A stretch of DNA of 12,954 nt from Nitrososphaera_A sp036522495 (GTDB taxonomy: Archaea > Thermoproteota > Nitrososphaeria > Nitrososphaerales > Nitrososphaeraceae): contig DATDFS010000034.1 in NCBI GenBank assembly GCA_036522495.1, positions 1 to 12,954 of the forward strand, given 5' to 3'. Every line of letters begins with the position of its first letter. Position 1 is the first letter of the stretch. The notes beneath the pieces are model-generated. The model saw only the letters and a program-made list of their open reading frames with translations, ran no database searches and was not told the DNA's origin. Both the position numbers and the translations under genes were made by a program. This document shows, one piece after another, positions 6,647 to 12,817 of this stretch.

Positions 6647-6730
6647 ATTCTGAGAATGAACAAACGTCTATTATGCTATGTTAAGAAGATAATGACAGAA
6701 AATACATTCTCCAGCTGCAACATTATCTGA

Positions 6731-6743
6731 TAAAAATAAGGTT
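6731..6743 (-). terminator. T-rich terminator of the proteasome operon
   Basis: The minus strand reads CCTTATTTTTATC a few bases after the alpha-subunit stop. Archaeal transcripts commonly end at such T tracts. There is no hairpin. Confidence 0.35.
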
Positions 6744-6745
6744 GG

Positions 6746-7423
6746 TTAATTATTTGCCAACTTTTTAAAGGAACCATCCTCAGATGTAATGACACCTGTT
6801 TCTACCAATGGTCTTTCTCCTAATGCCTTTTCTATTGCTTTATAGCTTAATTGAATGGCTTGCTCCATGCTCATGTCTATACTATATTCTCTTTGAATTA
6901 CATCAAGAGCAATATCTGAATACTGCCCTATTGCAAATCCTGCCCCTTTAAAGAAGGTTCCACTCGGATCTACCTGATATAGCTGAACTCCTGTTTGATC
7001 TGTTCCAGCGATTATTACAGAGGCTGCTTGCGGTCTGACTGCATAAATTGTATAGTTGTGCAAATAAGAACCCAGATGTTTAGCGAGAGAACTGATGTCT
7101 ATTGGACTCTCATAGGTAAGCCTATGTTTCTGTGCTGCCAGCCTTATCTCATCAATTAATTGCAATATATCACCTATGTATCCTGAGCCAGTGGCACCTA
7201 CATGTCCGTCAATTGTAAATATCTTTTCAGCAGGCTCCACTAAGGGTTTGGTAGGTTTGATGTGACTAGATATTAATGCGAACTTAGGCGTTTTGATTCC
7301 AATTGTAGTTGAACCTCTGTTAACAGCTTCTAATGCACTATCTACTAATACCAGCCTACCCTCAGGACCATAATAGTAGGGATATCTATTATTACCTATG
7401 CCTGCACCAGTCATTTCTGACAT
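6746..7423 (-). CDS. Divergent 20S proteasome alpha-type subunit
   Basis: This 225-residue protein has the alpha-subunit architecture: N-terminal extension, GPEGRL (19-24) matching SPDGRL, LEAVNRGSTTIGIK (31-44), and the pocket lysine K67 in EPAEKIF, which matches the lysine that takes the HbYX tail of an ATPase. NYTIYAVRP (123-131) and the VDPSGTFF strand (151-158) follow. It does not carry the catalytic Thr. Of the four residues that hold the gate open in Thermoplasma alpha (Tyr8, Asp9, Pro17, Tyr26), only the Pro is kept (P20). The others are N11, N12 and S29 by my alignment. FQVEYA is replaced by VLVDSA. It is the second gene of an operon with a beta subunit, 2 bp apart, with a strong ribosome binding site. 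It probably forms the outer ring for that beta subunit or a second, specialised proteasome. A canonical psmA elsewhere in the genome is likely but not seen. Confidence 0.85.
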   Translation of the reverse strand: MSEMTGAGIGNNRYPYYYGPEGRLVLVDSALEAVNRGSTTIGIKTPKFALISSHIKPTKPLVEPAEKIFTIDGHVGATGSGYIGDILQLIDEIRLAAQKHRLTYESPIDISSLAKHLGSYLHNYTIYAVRPQAASVIIAGTDQTGVQLYQVDPSGTFFKGAGFAIGQYSDIALDVIQREYSIDMSMEQAIQLSYKAIEKALGERPLVETGVITSEDGSFKKLANN

Positions 7424-7425
7424 TT

Positions 7426-8010
7426 CTAACGAGTCACCTCCTCTCTAACCATCACTAAGTTTGGAATCATCAACACATCAATACCATTTCCTGAACCAGG
7501 GTCTCGTTCCATTGCTGCTGACACCGCTCTATTGGCAATTTCTTTTGCCTGTTCGTTAGTTATATCCTTGTTATATACACTTTCGAGAACACCATACGCT
7601 ATCGGAGAACCTGAACCAGAGGATGCAAAGTCTTCACTAGTTATTGCTCCGCTCATATCTGCTGCAAATATATGTCCGCCTTCCTGGTCTACGCCTGCCA
7701 CTATTAATTCTACGAAATACGGTTGATAATTCTTGAGTCCAGAATATGCAAGATTTGCAATGAGCCTAGCTGATTCTTTTACTGTGAGTTGAAATCCTCT
7801 GCGTAGCTCCATTAACCTCCTCTCAGCTTTTGCAACTTTAATCATATATTCTGCATCTGATAGCTGTCCAGCTATTGCTACTGCTAAAGTGTCATCTATT
7901 TTTGCTATTTTTTGTGTTATTTTTGAACCTATGAAAAAGCCTTTGCTAGCTCTTTTATCCGATCCGAGTACAACACCTTCCTTTGTTTTGATACCAACTA
8001 TTGTTGTCAT
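7426..8010 (-). CDS. psmB: 20S proteasome beta subunit (catalytic)
   Basis: This is a 194-residue N-terminal nucleophile hydrolase that cleaves unfolded proteins inside the 20S barrel. After Met1 removal the mature chain starts with Thr1 (TTIVGIKTKEGVVLGSD). In mature numbering Asp17, Lys33 and Gly47 are all present (D18, K34 and G48 in the precursor). S131 in the GSGSP loop and the D170-x-x-S173 pair complete the active-site set. There is no long propeptide: only Met must be removed, unlike many archaeal beta subunits. It is the first gene of a beta-alpha operon. The start ATG has AGAGGA upstream at 12 nt. An AT-rich region before it contains several weak TATA-like sites. It probably pairs with the divergent alpha subunit downstream. 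Paralogues elsewhere are likely, so the beta subtype is not assigned. Confidence 0.92.
   Translation of the reverse strand: MTTIVGIKTKEGVVLGSDKRASKGFFIGSKITQKIAKIDDTLAVAIAGQLSDAEYMIKVAKAERRLMELRRGFQLTVKESARLIANLAYSGLKNYQPYFVELIVAGVDQEGGHIFAADMSGAITSEDFASSGSGSPIAYGVLESVYNKDITNEQAKEIANRAVSAAMERDPGSGNGIDVLMIPNLVMVREEVTR
7434..7441 (-). promoter_or_regulatory. Strong ribosome binding site of the alpha subunit gene
   Basis: The minus strand has GGAGGTGA, a full match to the archaeal anti-Shine-Dalgarno, inside the last codons of the beta gene and 10 nt before the ATG at 7423. It supports that start and translational coupling. Confidence 0.7.
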
Positions 8011-8390
8011 TGTCTATTTTTTCCTCTACTATAATACCCTATAGAACGATGGAGCATTAATTGACTAAGACTTGTAGAAGTATGTCACATACATAAATCG
8101 ATACATCTTACATCAAATATGGATGACAGAACAACAAACGAGAAAGAACGAAATTGATTGAACGTTATAATAGCTTCTTCTTTTGAATTAAGCATTAGAT
8201 TATACACAGAACTATATACATTGCATATACGCATATCAATTAAGACAAAATAATAGTGTGATTAAGGTGCCGATAATTAACCAGAATAAGAAGCCTTCAA
8301 GGTGTCATCCTCAACAACCAAACAATTCTCCCGTTTATTTTGATGTTAGTCCTTACACTGTTATTATCGTTCTTCATATTCTTATTTTAA
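8011..8390. other. Intergenic stretch upstream of the proteasome operon
   Basis: This holds the proteasome promoter region and AT-rich DNA. A plus-strand frame from GTG at 8258 to TGA at 8419 (53 residues, hydrophobic C-terminus) is open, but its composition is not convincing. I see nothing else I can support. Confidence 0.3.
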
Positions 8391-8438
8391 TGCTACCTAC
8401 TAATTGTAACATTAATTGAAACAGCAGCAGATCGCGTC

Positions 8439-8471
8439 AACAATAACAATAACAATAACAATAATAATAAT
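8439..8471 (+). repeat. AAC/AAT codon repeat (poly-Asn)
   Basis: Four AACAAT units followed by three AAT triplets encode eleven Asn in the HTH pseudogene. Such short repeats can slip in replication. Confidence 0.7.
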
Positions 8472-8750
8472 TATACCAAAAGAGAAAGGAAGGTTTTAGA
8501 GCTATGCAACCAAGACAAATGGACTCGTGAAATTGCAATGCACTAAATCTATACATACTGCTGAATATAGAAAAAGGAATGGCAGCTGACAGTATGCGAT
8601 GGTCTGTTAATATGGGCAAAAATGATCCAGAATCATTGATCATAAAAAAGCAATATCAAAATATGGATTGGCCTATTAAATAATCAAATCACGCATTTGA
8701 ATAGAATTGTCTATGACGAAAGACAGATGTATGTTCGATTGAAAGTCAAC

Positions 8751-8760
8751 AAAAAATTTA
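8751..8760 (-). terminator. T-tract after the HtrA gene
   Basis: The minus strand reads TAAATTTTTT within 45 bp after the stop of the protease gene. A T tract without a hairpin is typical of archaeal termination. Confidence 0.3.
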
Positions 8761-8793
8761 AACTCAACCCATCAGCTGAAGTATAATGTTAAC

Positions 8794-9756
8794 TTACATT
8801 TGTCGCTGCCGCCCGCTAGGACGTGCCAAAAGTTGTATTTGGCAGTCAAATCGTCTTCCATATCTGTTAATGGTCATTATTATTTTCTCATTAATGCTCC
8901 TCTTTCGTATGTTTGATGACATTTGTGAGGGATCAGTTATCTTCCTTCCATCAATCGCTTCCACAATATCCCCTTTTCTTAAATCAGCGTAATCTGCTGG
9001 ACTTTGTGATTCTACTTGTGCAATAAGTACACCGTCATTTGTTGGCAATCTATAGTACTGTGCTAATTGCCTTGTTATCTTTATAGTTGCAATTCCAATC
9101 CATGGCCTGTTTGTGATTTGTCCGCTTTCCATCAAATCTTTAACTATTATTCTGGCGGTATTTACAGGAACTGCAAATCCAATACCCTGTGCATAAGGCA
9201 TCTTGGCAGTATTGATTCCTATCACTTCTCCATTTGTATTTACCAGAGGTCCACCAGAATTACCAGGATTTATAGCAGCATCGGTTTGAATTAATTCAAG
9301 CGCTCCACTTTCAAACTGTAAACTTCGATTTAATGCACTGACAATTCCGGCAGTTACAGTTGGACCACCAGTCAAACCAAATGGATTGCCAATCGCAATT
9401 ACTATCTCTCCTATTTTCAACTGATCTGAATCTCCTAATCGTGCGAATGGAAGTGCTTCTTTTGAGTCTACTCTTACTACTGCTAAATCTGTAACTTCAT
9501 CAGTGCCTACTACTACCCCGTTGAATACGTTGCCATCTTTTAATGTAATCTTTAACTTCTGTGCTTCATCAACAACATGATTATTGGTGAGTATGAATCC
9601 TTTACCGTCTACTATTATGCCAGAGCCTACACCCTCAACTGGAAATACTCTAAATAGCTGGTCCTGTACCATTCTTACGCTAGCAATATTTACCACACTT
9701 TTGCTTACTTTTTCAACCGCGTCCACAATTAAATTCTCATTGGCAGGAAAAATCAT
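8794..9756 (-). CDS. HtrA/DegP-type serine protease with one PDZ domain, cytoplasmic
   Basis: This 320-residue protein is a trypsin-like protease of the HtrA family (MEROPS S1C). The catalytic triad is visible: His60 in TNNHVV, Asp90 in TDLAVV and Ser167 in GNSGGP. The oxyanion and specificity region, IGINTAKMPYAQGIGFAVP, follows. A PDZ domain covers about 218-310 (WIGIATIKITRQLA, then GVLIAQVESQSPADYADLRK and GDIVEAIDG). Most HtrA proteins carry a signal peptide or membrane anchor. This one starts directly with the protease domain (MIFPANENLIVDAVEKV), so it is predicted to work in the cytoplasm on misfolded proteins. The ATG is supported by GGAGGA 5 nt upstream. A TATA box and an imperfect inverted repeat around the inferred transcript start suggest regulation. 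It lies on the same strand as the proteasome operon but about 780 bp upstream, so it is a separate unit. Confidence 0.92.
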   Translation of the reverse strand: MIFPANENLIVDAVEKVSKSVVNIASVRMVQDQLFRVFPVEGVGSGIIVDGKGFILTNNHVVDEAQKLKITLKDGNVFNGVVVGTDEVTDLAVVRVDSKEALPFARLGDSDQLKIGEIVIAIGNPFGLTGGPTVTAGIVSALNRSLQFESGALELIQTDAAINPGNSGGPLVNTNGEVIGINTAKMPYAQGIGFAVPVNTARIIVKDLMESGQITNRPWIGIATIKITRQLAQYYRLPTNDGVLIAQVESQSPADYADLRKGDIVEAIDGRKITDPSQMSSNIRKRSINEKIIMTINRYGRRFDCQIQLLARPSGRQRQM

Positions 9757-9760
9757 ATTC

Positions 9761-9766
9761 TCCTCC
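9761..9766 (-). promoter_or_regulatory. Ribosome binding site of the HtrA gene
   Basis: The minus strand has GGAGGA 4-5 nt before the ATG at 9756, which fixes the start and rules out a longer N-terminus with a signal peptide. Confidence 0.55.
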
Positions 9767-9769
9767 TAT

Positions 9770-9797
9770 AAATGCCAAAACCTTATCTCTGGCACTT
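9770..9797. promoter_or_regulatory. Inverted repeat at the HtrA promoter (candidate operator)
   Basis: AAATGCCA (9770-9777) and TGGCACTT (9790-9797) match in 7 of 8 positions, with half-site centres 20 bp apart, or two helical turns. The repeat lies between the TATA box and the ribosome binding site and covers the expected transcript start, a place where a repressor dimer would block transcription. Confidence 0.35.
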
Positions 9798-9802
9798 ATA
9801 AT
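9795..9802 (-). promoter_or_regulatory. TATA box of the HtrA gene
   Basis: The minus strand reads ATTATAAG. Its centre is 42 bp from the ATG, so transcription would start near 9773 and include the ribosome binding site. Confidence 0.4.
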
Positions 9803-9877
9803 ATGCAACTCCTTTTTTCGCTCATTTTCTATTTTCCATCACACTATGGATATAGTCGGAATTTGACTATTTGTTGA

Positions 9878-10036
9878 CTATGAATGAATAAACCTAGTCA
9901 CGGCTTGCATCATGTGTCCATCGTCATTGTCATCATCCGAAGGAAACAGATTCATTTGCCACGTTACCCGTCTTCCAAATAAATACCTCAAGTTCCAATA
10001 CAGACTGATAACAGGATAGCTGTCAAAATAGTATGG
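9878..10036 (-). pseudogene. Unrecognised coding remnant between protease and helicase genes
   Basis: A 52-codon minus-strand frame without a plausible start reads PYYFDSYPVISLYWNLRYLF, then GRRVTWQMNLFPSDDDND, DGHMMQAVTRFIHS and TAG (9878-9880). The aromatic- and acid-rich composition is coding-like. It begins right after an in-frame TGA. I do not recognise the family. It may be the tail of a lost gene. Length alone would not be significant in AT-rich DNA. Confidence 0.3.
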
Positions 10037-10172
10037 TCATTAGATAACAAGAATAGTGTACCTCTACTAGTAGGGGCCAGTATGGCTAAGAACTAGAGTG
10101 TTTAGTCATTGTTGTGCTCTTGCGCCTCAGCCATGCAGCGATGTAAAGAAACAAAGAAAGTGAATAAACATA

Positions 10173-10454
10173 ATGAATTTCCTTGAGTTATTTGGAATAA
10201 GAAGAAAAACGCCTGCATCAGCAGAGAAATCTAGGCCCGACCAAAATATGAAGCGTTGTTGCTACTTAAACTGGTTATGAACAGGAGGAAACATCAGGAA
10301 ATTTGAGTATGTTATAGGATATTATGGTGTCAACTTTGGGGATTATGTGGATTATAAGTTCATTGCAACATTGATATTAGTTATAAGGTCATTGTTAGTA
10401 GTCAACCCTGGAGGTTCCAAGTGCATTTACATCATTGATTTTGAATATGACTGA
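10173..10454 (+). pseudogene. Broken small gene, start resembling ESCRT-III/CdvB proteins
   Basis: ATG at 10173 opens MNFLELFGIRRKTPASAEKS, then RPDQNMKRCCYLNWL and TGA (10278-10280). The same frame continues TGGNIRKFEYVIGYYGVNFG and on to TGA at 10452-10454, 94 codons in all with one internal stop. The first 25 residues resemble the start of ESCRT-III-type proteins (the pattern FGRRKTPEELLRQNQ of CHMP2), which in archaea are the Cdv division proteins. The similarity is short and uncertain. The rest of the frame does not look like ESCRT-III, so at most the 5' end survives. The 3' end overlaps the helicase gene on the other strand by 28 bp. Confidence 0.35.
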
Positions 10455-12019
10455 ATTTCAGTTGCAATAATGTGTTTACATTTCAAGGTCTTAAATTTAA
10501 AATCAGGACATGAACACGTTTTCATTTCTTTATTCACTTGATAAAATCTGTCTTTATCTTTACTGCTCCTTACTTGAAATAACTTTTGATTATGATCTGA
10601 ACCTTCTTCTTCTACTATTATTACAGGTTCATATGAATTCAATTCCAATATATTATATGCTCTCTTACTACGCAGATTTTCTTCTGGATCTCCATTTGGT
10701 GTTGCGGGTCTCCTCTCACCCATTTCTGCCGCTTTCTTTACTATTTCCAAAGTGTTATCGTCTTTGGTATCAGAGACGTATACGACATAGATCAGAGCCT
10801 TCTTCTTTCCTTCGTATTTCCTTACTATTCTCCCTATTCTCTGAATTACCTGGTTCATATTTGAGGTAGTTGCTAAAATTATTTCTACTCCTACTTCTGG
10901 GACATCATATCCTATCTCTAATGTGTGAACTGACAATAAAATGTAGAAGTCTTTACCCCATTCTGATAGTATTTTCTGTCTATGTGCTGAACTAATAGTG
11001 CTATCTATGACAATCGATGCTACTTGCTCAGATTCCAATTTAGATTTAAGCTTATTGATTGAGTCAAGAGTTTCACTGAAAACCATAACCCTCTCATTTG
11101 AGTGCTTTTTGACTATCAAATCTACTACTGCAGATATCTTGTTATCTGCACAAGCAAGCAAAGTCTTTCTCTTTCTTATGTTTGAAAACCATGCTTTTGC
11201 CATCCCTGCAACAAATCCTCCTTTTTTGAGGAGTAGAGTCATAGAATTAGCATCATATCTCTTAAAACGTGTAGAGATACTCCTGACCTTGGTCGAGCAG
11301 CTTTCATATAGTTTTTGCTCCTTTTCCGTAAGGCTTACTTTTATAGGAATGACGGCTGGTCTTGTTAGTCTGCCATCTTCTACAGCCTCTTTCAACATGT
11401 ATTTTTTAATAGGCGGTAAAATTGTGAGAACGGTATTGTATTTAGATTCCTTTTCATTTATTGTTGCAGTCATGCCCAAGAGAGCTTTGGTTGGATCTTC
11501 AATGGCTACGTCAAATATCTTACTTAGTATCTTGGCAGTATCGCTTACCAAATGTACTTCATCAAAAACCACCATTTTGGATCTATGAATAAGCTGTGGG
11601 TTATAGATTACACTTTGGTAGGTACTAATTGTTATCTCTTTGTTGATTTCCTTTCGTTCTCCAAAATATACTCCTATTTTTTCTCTAGATATTCCATAAT
11701 CAATTAGTCTTTTGAGATTTTGATTAATTAGAACTATGCGTGGAACCAAGAACAGAATATTAAATGACTGAGAAGATAATGATGAGGCCCCTTTTACGTC
11801 CGATTTGTTGAAAGTAAGGATAGCAGCAGCTCTTTTTGCACATTCAAATGCTATTTCAGTTTTACCAGTACCGCTGCTATATATGATTGAACTGCGCATT
11901 CCACTTGAAATCCATGCATCAACTGCCTGAAGCTGATGTCCCCTTAGATGAAAAGGATACTTTAGGCTAGATATAGCGGCTGCTGGTGCCGGTACTGAAA
12001 TTAACAATAACACCTCCAT
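10427..12019 (-). CDS. SF2 DEVH helicase with C-terminal SWIM zinc finger
   Basis: This is a 530-residue superfamily 2 ATPase of the XPB/DEAD-like type, expected to unwind or translocate on nucleic acid in the cytoplasm. Motifs in order are LRGHQLQAV (25-33), Walker A SSGTGKT (48-54), VPRIVLINQ (92-100, motif Ia), FDEVH (152-156), MTATI (183-187), a second RecA lobe with VMVFSETLDS (311-320), LEIGYDVP (367-374, motif V) and QRIGRIVR (393-400, arginine fingers). The C-terminus carries a SWIM finger with C502, C504, C514 and H516 (pattern CxC-x9-CxH), which binds zinc and often DNA or protein. A charged linker lies between them. The ATG at 12019 lacks an upstream ribosome binding site, but a TATA box about 45 bp upstream fits. 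Typical archaeal XPB pairs with the nuclease Bax1; none is seen nearby. It may act in repair or mobile-element defence (inference). Confidence 0.88.
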   Translation of the reverse strand: MEVLLLISVPAPAAAISSLKYPFHLRGHQLQAVDAWISSGMRSSIIYSSGTGKTEIAFECAKRAAAILTFNKSDVKGASSLSSQSFNILFLVPRIVLINQNLKRLIDYGISREKIGVYFGERKEINKEITISTYQSVIYNPQLIHRSKMVVFDEVHLVSDTAKILSKIFDVAIEDPTKALLGMTATINEKESKYNTVLTILPPIKKYMLKEAVEDGRLTRPAVIPIKVSLTEKEQKLYESCSTKVRSISTRFKRYDANSMTLLLKKGGFVAGMAKAWFSNIRKRKTLLACADNKISAVVDLIVKKHSNERVMVFSETLDSINKLKSKLESEQVASIVIDSTISSAHRQKILSEWGKDFYILLSVHTLEIGYDVPEVGVEIILATTSNMNQVIQRIGRIVRKYEGKKKALIYVVYVSDTKDDNTLEIVKKAAEMGERRPATPNGDPEENLRSKRAYNILELNSYEPVIIVEEEGSDHNQKLFQVRSSKDKDRFYQVNKEMKTCSCPDFKFKTLKCKHIIATEIQSYSKSMM

Positions 12020-12061
12020 TTATTGCAAAAAGAGATCCCGGGTATGGAAATCACGATAGAG

Positions 12062-12067
12062 TATAAA
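12062..12067 (-). promoter_or_regulatory. TATA box of the helicase gene
   Basis: The minus strand reads TACTTTATAC. A start about 25 bp downstream (near 12038) gives a leader of about 20 nt before the ATG at 12019. Confidence 0.45.
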
Positions 12068-12424
12068 GTAACCTGGGATAGTGACGCAGTCATAATTTTC
12101 ATTTGTTTTGTAGTGAGTAGGTGAATGCATAACCGGCATAATAAGAAAGAGCACTAAAGTAGAAGGGGGAGGGAGGGTTCATGTATCATATTTTTTCATG
12201 TACCGTTATACAATAGGAGTATGACCTTCAGATCTGATGGATGCGTTTATTTTTTCCAGTATCATCCCTGTCTAATTGGCCATTCCAGACCACGTTGTAT
12301 GTGGATAGAAATACAAACTCCGTTTATGGGCTCTGTTAACTTAGTTTCTAGACTCCCAATTATACTGCTAATGTGCCTAAGAAGATTATGACTGTCAATA
12401 TTAATTAGCAACGGAAGAGTGAGT

Positions 12425-12441
12425 GAGTAAGTGAGTTACTC
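12425..12441. repeat. GAGT tandem units with hairpin
   Basis: GAGT repeats begin at 12417. GAGTAA (12425-12430) can pair with TTACTC (12436-12441) around a 5-nt loop. No gene is attached. The 12068-12500 interval otherwise shows nothing I can support. Confidence 0.3.
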
Positions 12442-12501
12442 TGCCAAAAGAAGTAAGGAAAAACTGAAAAATGGAGATTACTTATAATATTTATTAATTA
12501 A

Positions 12502-12597
12502 ATGGATATCTCAATAATAGACGTTTGATGTAGAGGAGGAAGCAATAAGACAGGTGGAGTAAAAGAGGCTAAAATCTCCGTTAAGATAACAGGCTAA
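12502..12597 (+). pseudogene. Tiny broken frame ending in the first hairpin
   Basis: ATG at 12502 gives MDISIIDV, TGA (12526-12528), then CRGGSNKTGGVKEAKISV, KITG and TAA (12595-12597). It has one internal stop and a coding-like second half. It overlaps the left arm of the hairpin at 12572. It may be a gene remnant or chance. Confidence 0.2.
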
Positions 12598-12609
12598 CAG
12601 CGGAGATTT
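12572..12609 (+). terminator. 9-bp inverted repeat followed by T-rich sequence
   Basis: AAATCTCCG (12572-12580) and CGGAGATTT (12601-12609) pair perfectly around a 20-nt loop. TCTTTATTATCT follows. It could end a transcript or act as a leader structure for the downstream gene. Confidence 0.45.
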
Positions 12610-12653
12610 CTTTATTATCTCATAAAATGCATATTCAGAGGTGAATTTTTACT

Positions 12654-12677
12654 CAAAAATCTTATCTGAGATTTTTG
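12654..12677. repeat. 9-bp inverted repeat beside a TATA box
   Basis: CAAAAATCT (12654-12662) and AGATTTTTG (12669-12677) pair perfectly with a 6-nt loop. The right arm touches the TATA box at 12679, in the zone where TFB or a regulator would bind. Confidence 0.5.
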
Positions 12678-12678
12678 G

Positions 12679-12686
12679 TTATAAAA
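12679..12686 (+). promoter_or_regulatory. TATA box upstream of the glycosyltransferase gene
   Basis: TTATAAAA is the best TATA match in the region. A start near 12708 would give a leader of about 110 nt to the TTG at 12818. A weaker TATA-like site at 12778-12785 would give a short leader instead. Confidence 0.4.
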
Positions 12687-12699
12687 GGAGAGTGTCTAT

Positions 12700-12719
12700 C
12701 TACTATAAGCTACTATAAC
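12700..12719 (+). repeat. 10-bp tandem repeat at the inferred transcript start
   Basis: CTACTATAAG and CTACTATAAC stand side by side and differ only in the last base. They lie 25-35 bp after the TATA box, so they cover the expected start. They are a candidate tandem binding site. Confidence 0.4.
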
Positions 12720-12744
12720 TAAAAAACTTAATAAGATATTTCCA

Positions 12745-12770
12745 AAAATTCCATTAAAAATTAGAATTTT
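12745..12770. repeat. AT-rich 7-bp inverted repeat
   Basis: AAAATTC (12745-12751) and GAATTTT (12764-12770) are separated by 12 bp. It is AT-rich, so chance is possible, but it is part of a cluster of inverted repeats. Confidence 0.3.
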
Positions 12771-12773
12771 GCA

Positions 12774-12793
12774 AATGTTTATTAGTAAACATT
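12774..12793. promoter_or_regulatory. Perfect 8-4-8 palindrome before the glycosyltransferase start (candidate operator)
   Basis: AATGTTTA and TAAACATT are perfect inverted repeats around TTAG, centred 34 bp before the TTG at 12818. The site overlaps a weak TATA-like element. Dimeric regulators bind such sites. Confidence 0.4.
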
Positions 12794-12817
12794 CAATATC
12801 CAGAATCGTAAAGAAGA

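Larger units (their letters stand above)
8391..8786 (+). pseudogene. Decayed helix-turn-helix family gene with poly-Asn tract
   Basis: Three plus-strand frames join. The first gives VTLIETAADRV, eleven Asn, then YTKRERKVLELCNQDKWTRE, IAMH and a stop at 8544-8546. This is the start of a helix-turn-helix protein type I associate with Nitrososphaera relatives (TKRExxVLELYxQGKxTREIA). The second frame reads NIEKGMAADSMRWSVNMG, then KNDPESLIIKKQYQNMDW. The third (from about 8670) reads NNQITHLNRIVYDERQMY, then VRLKVNKKFKLNPSAEV and TAA (8784-8786). The second and third parts resemble the coiled-coil region of that family. Two frameshifts and a shortened middle make it a pseudogene. Intact members are thought to be regulators, but their targets are unknown. 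It stops 7 bp before the end of the htrA-type gene on the other strand. Confidence 0.6.

Noticed and set aside
8258..8419. GTG-started 53-aa frame with hydrophobic C-terminus
   Set aside because: No ribosome binding site and unconvincing composition. A frame this long is expected by chance in AT-rich DNA, and it runs into the HTH remnant.
8439..8471. CRISPR-like or satellite repeat
   Set aside because: It is a simple AAC/AAT codon run inside a gene remnant, with no spacers.
8437..8643. Minus-strand frame of 68 residues
   Set aside because: It is the shadow of the poly-Asn repeat and HTH remnant. Its composition is unlike a protein.
10998..11588. Plus-strand frame of 196 residues inside the helicase gene
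   Set aside because: It is antisense to a gene with all helicase motifs intact, so it is a shadow frame.
4209..12597. Four open frames each interrupted by a single TGA (5373, 4317, 10278, 12526), raising the idea of TGA recoding
   Set aside because: The intact gene ending at 1620 uses TGA as its stop, the remnants also carry frameshifts or lost domains, and TGG-to-TGA decay explains them. No recoding signal is seen.
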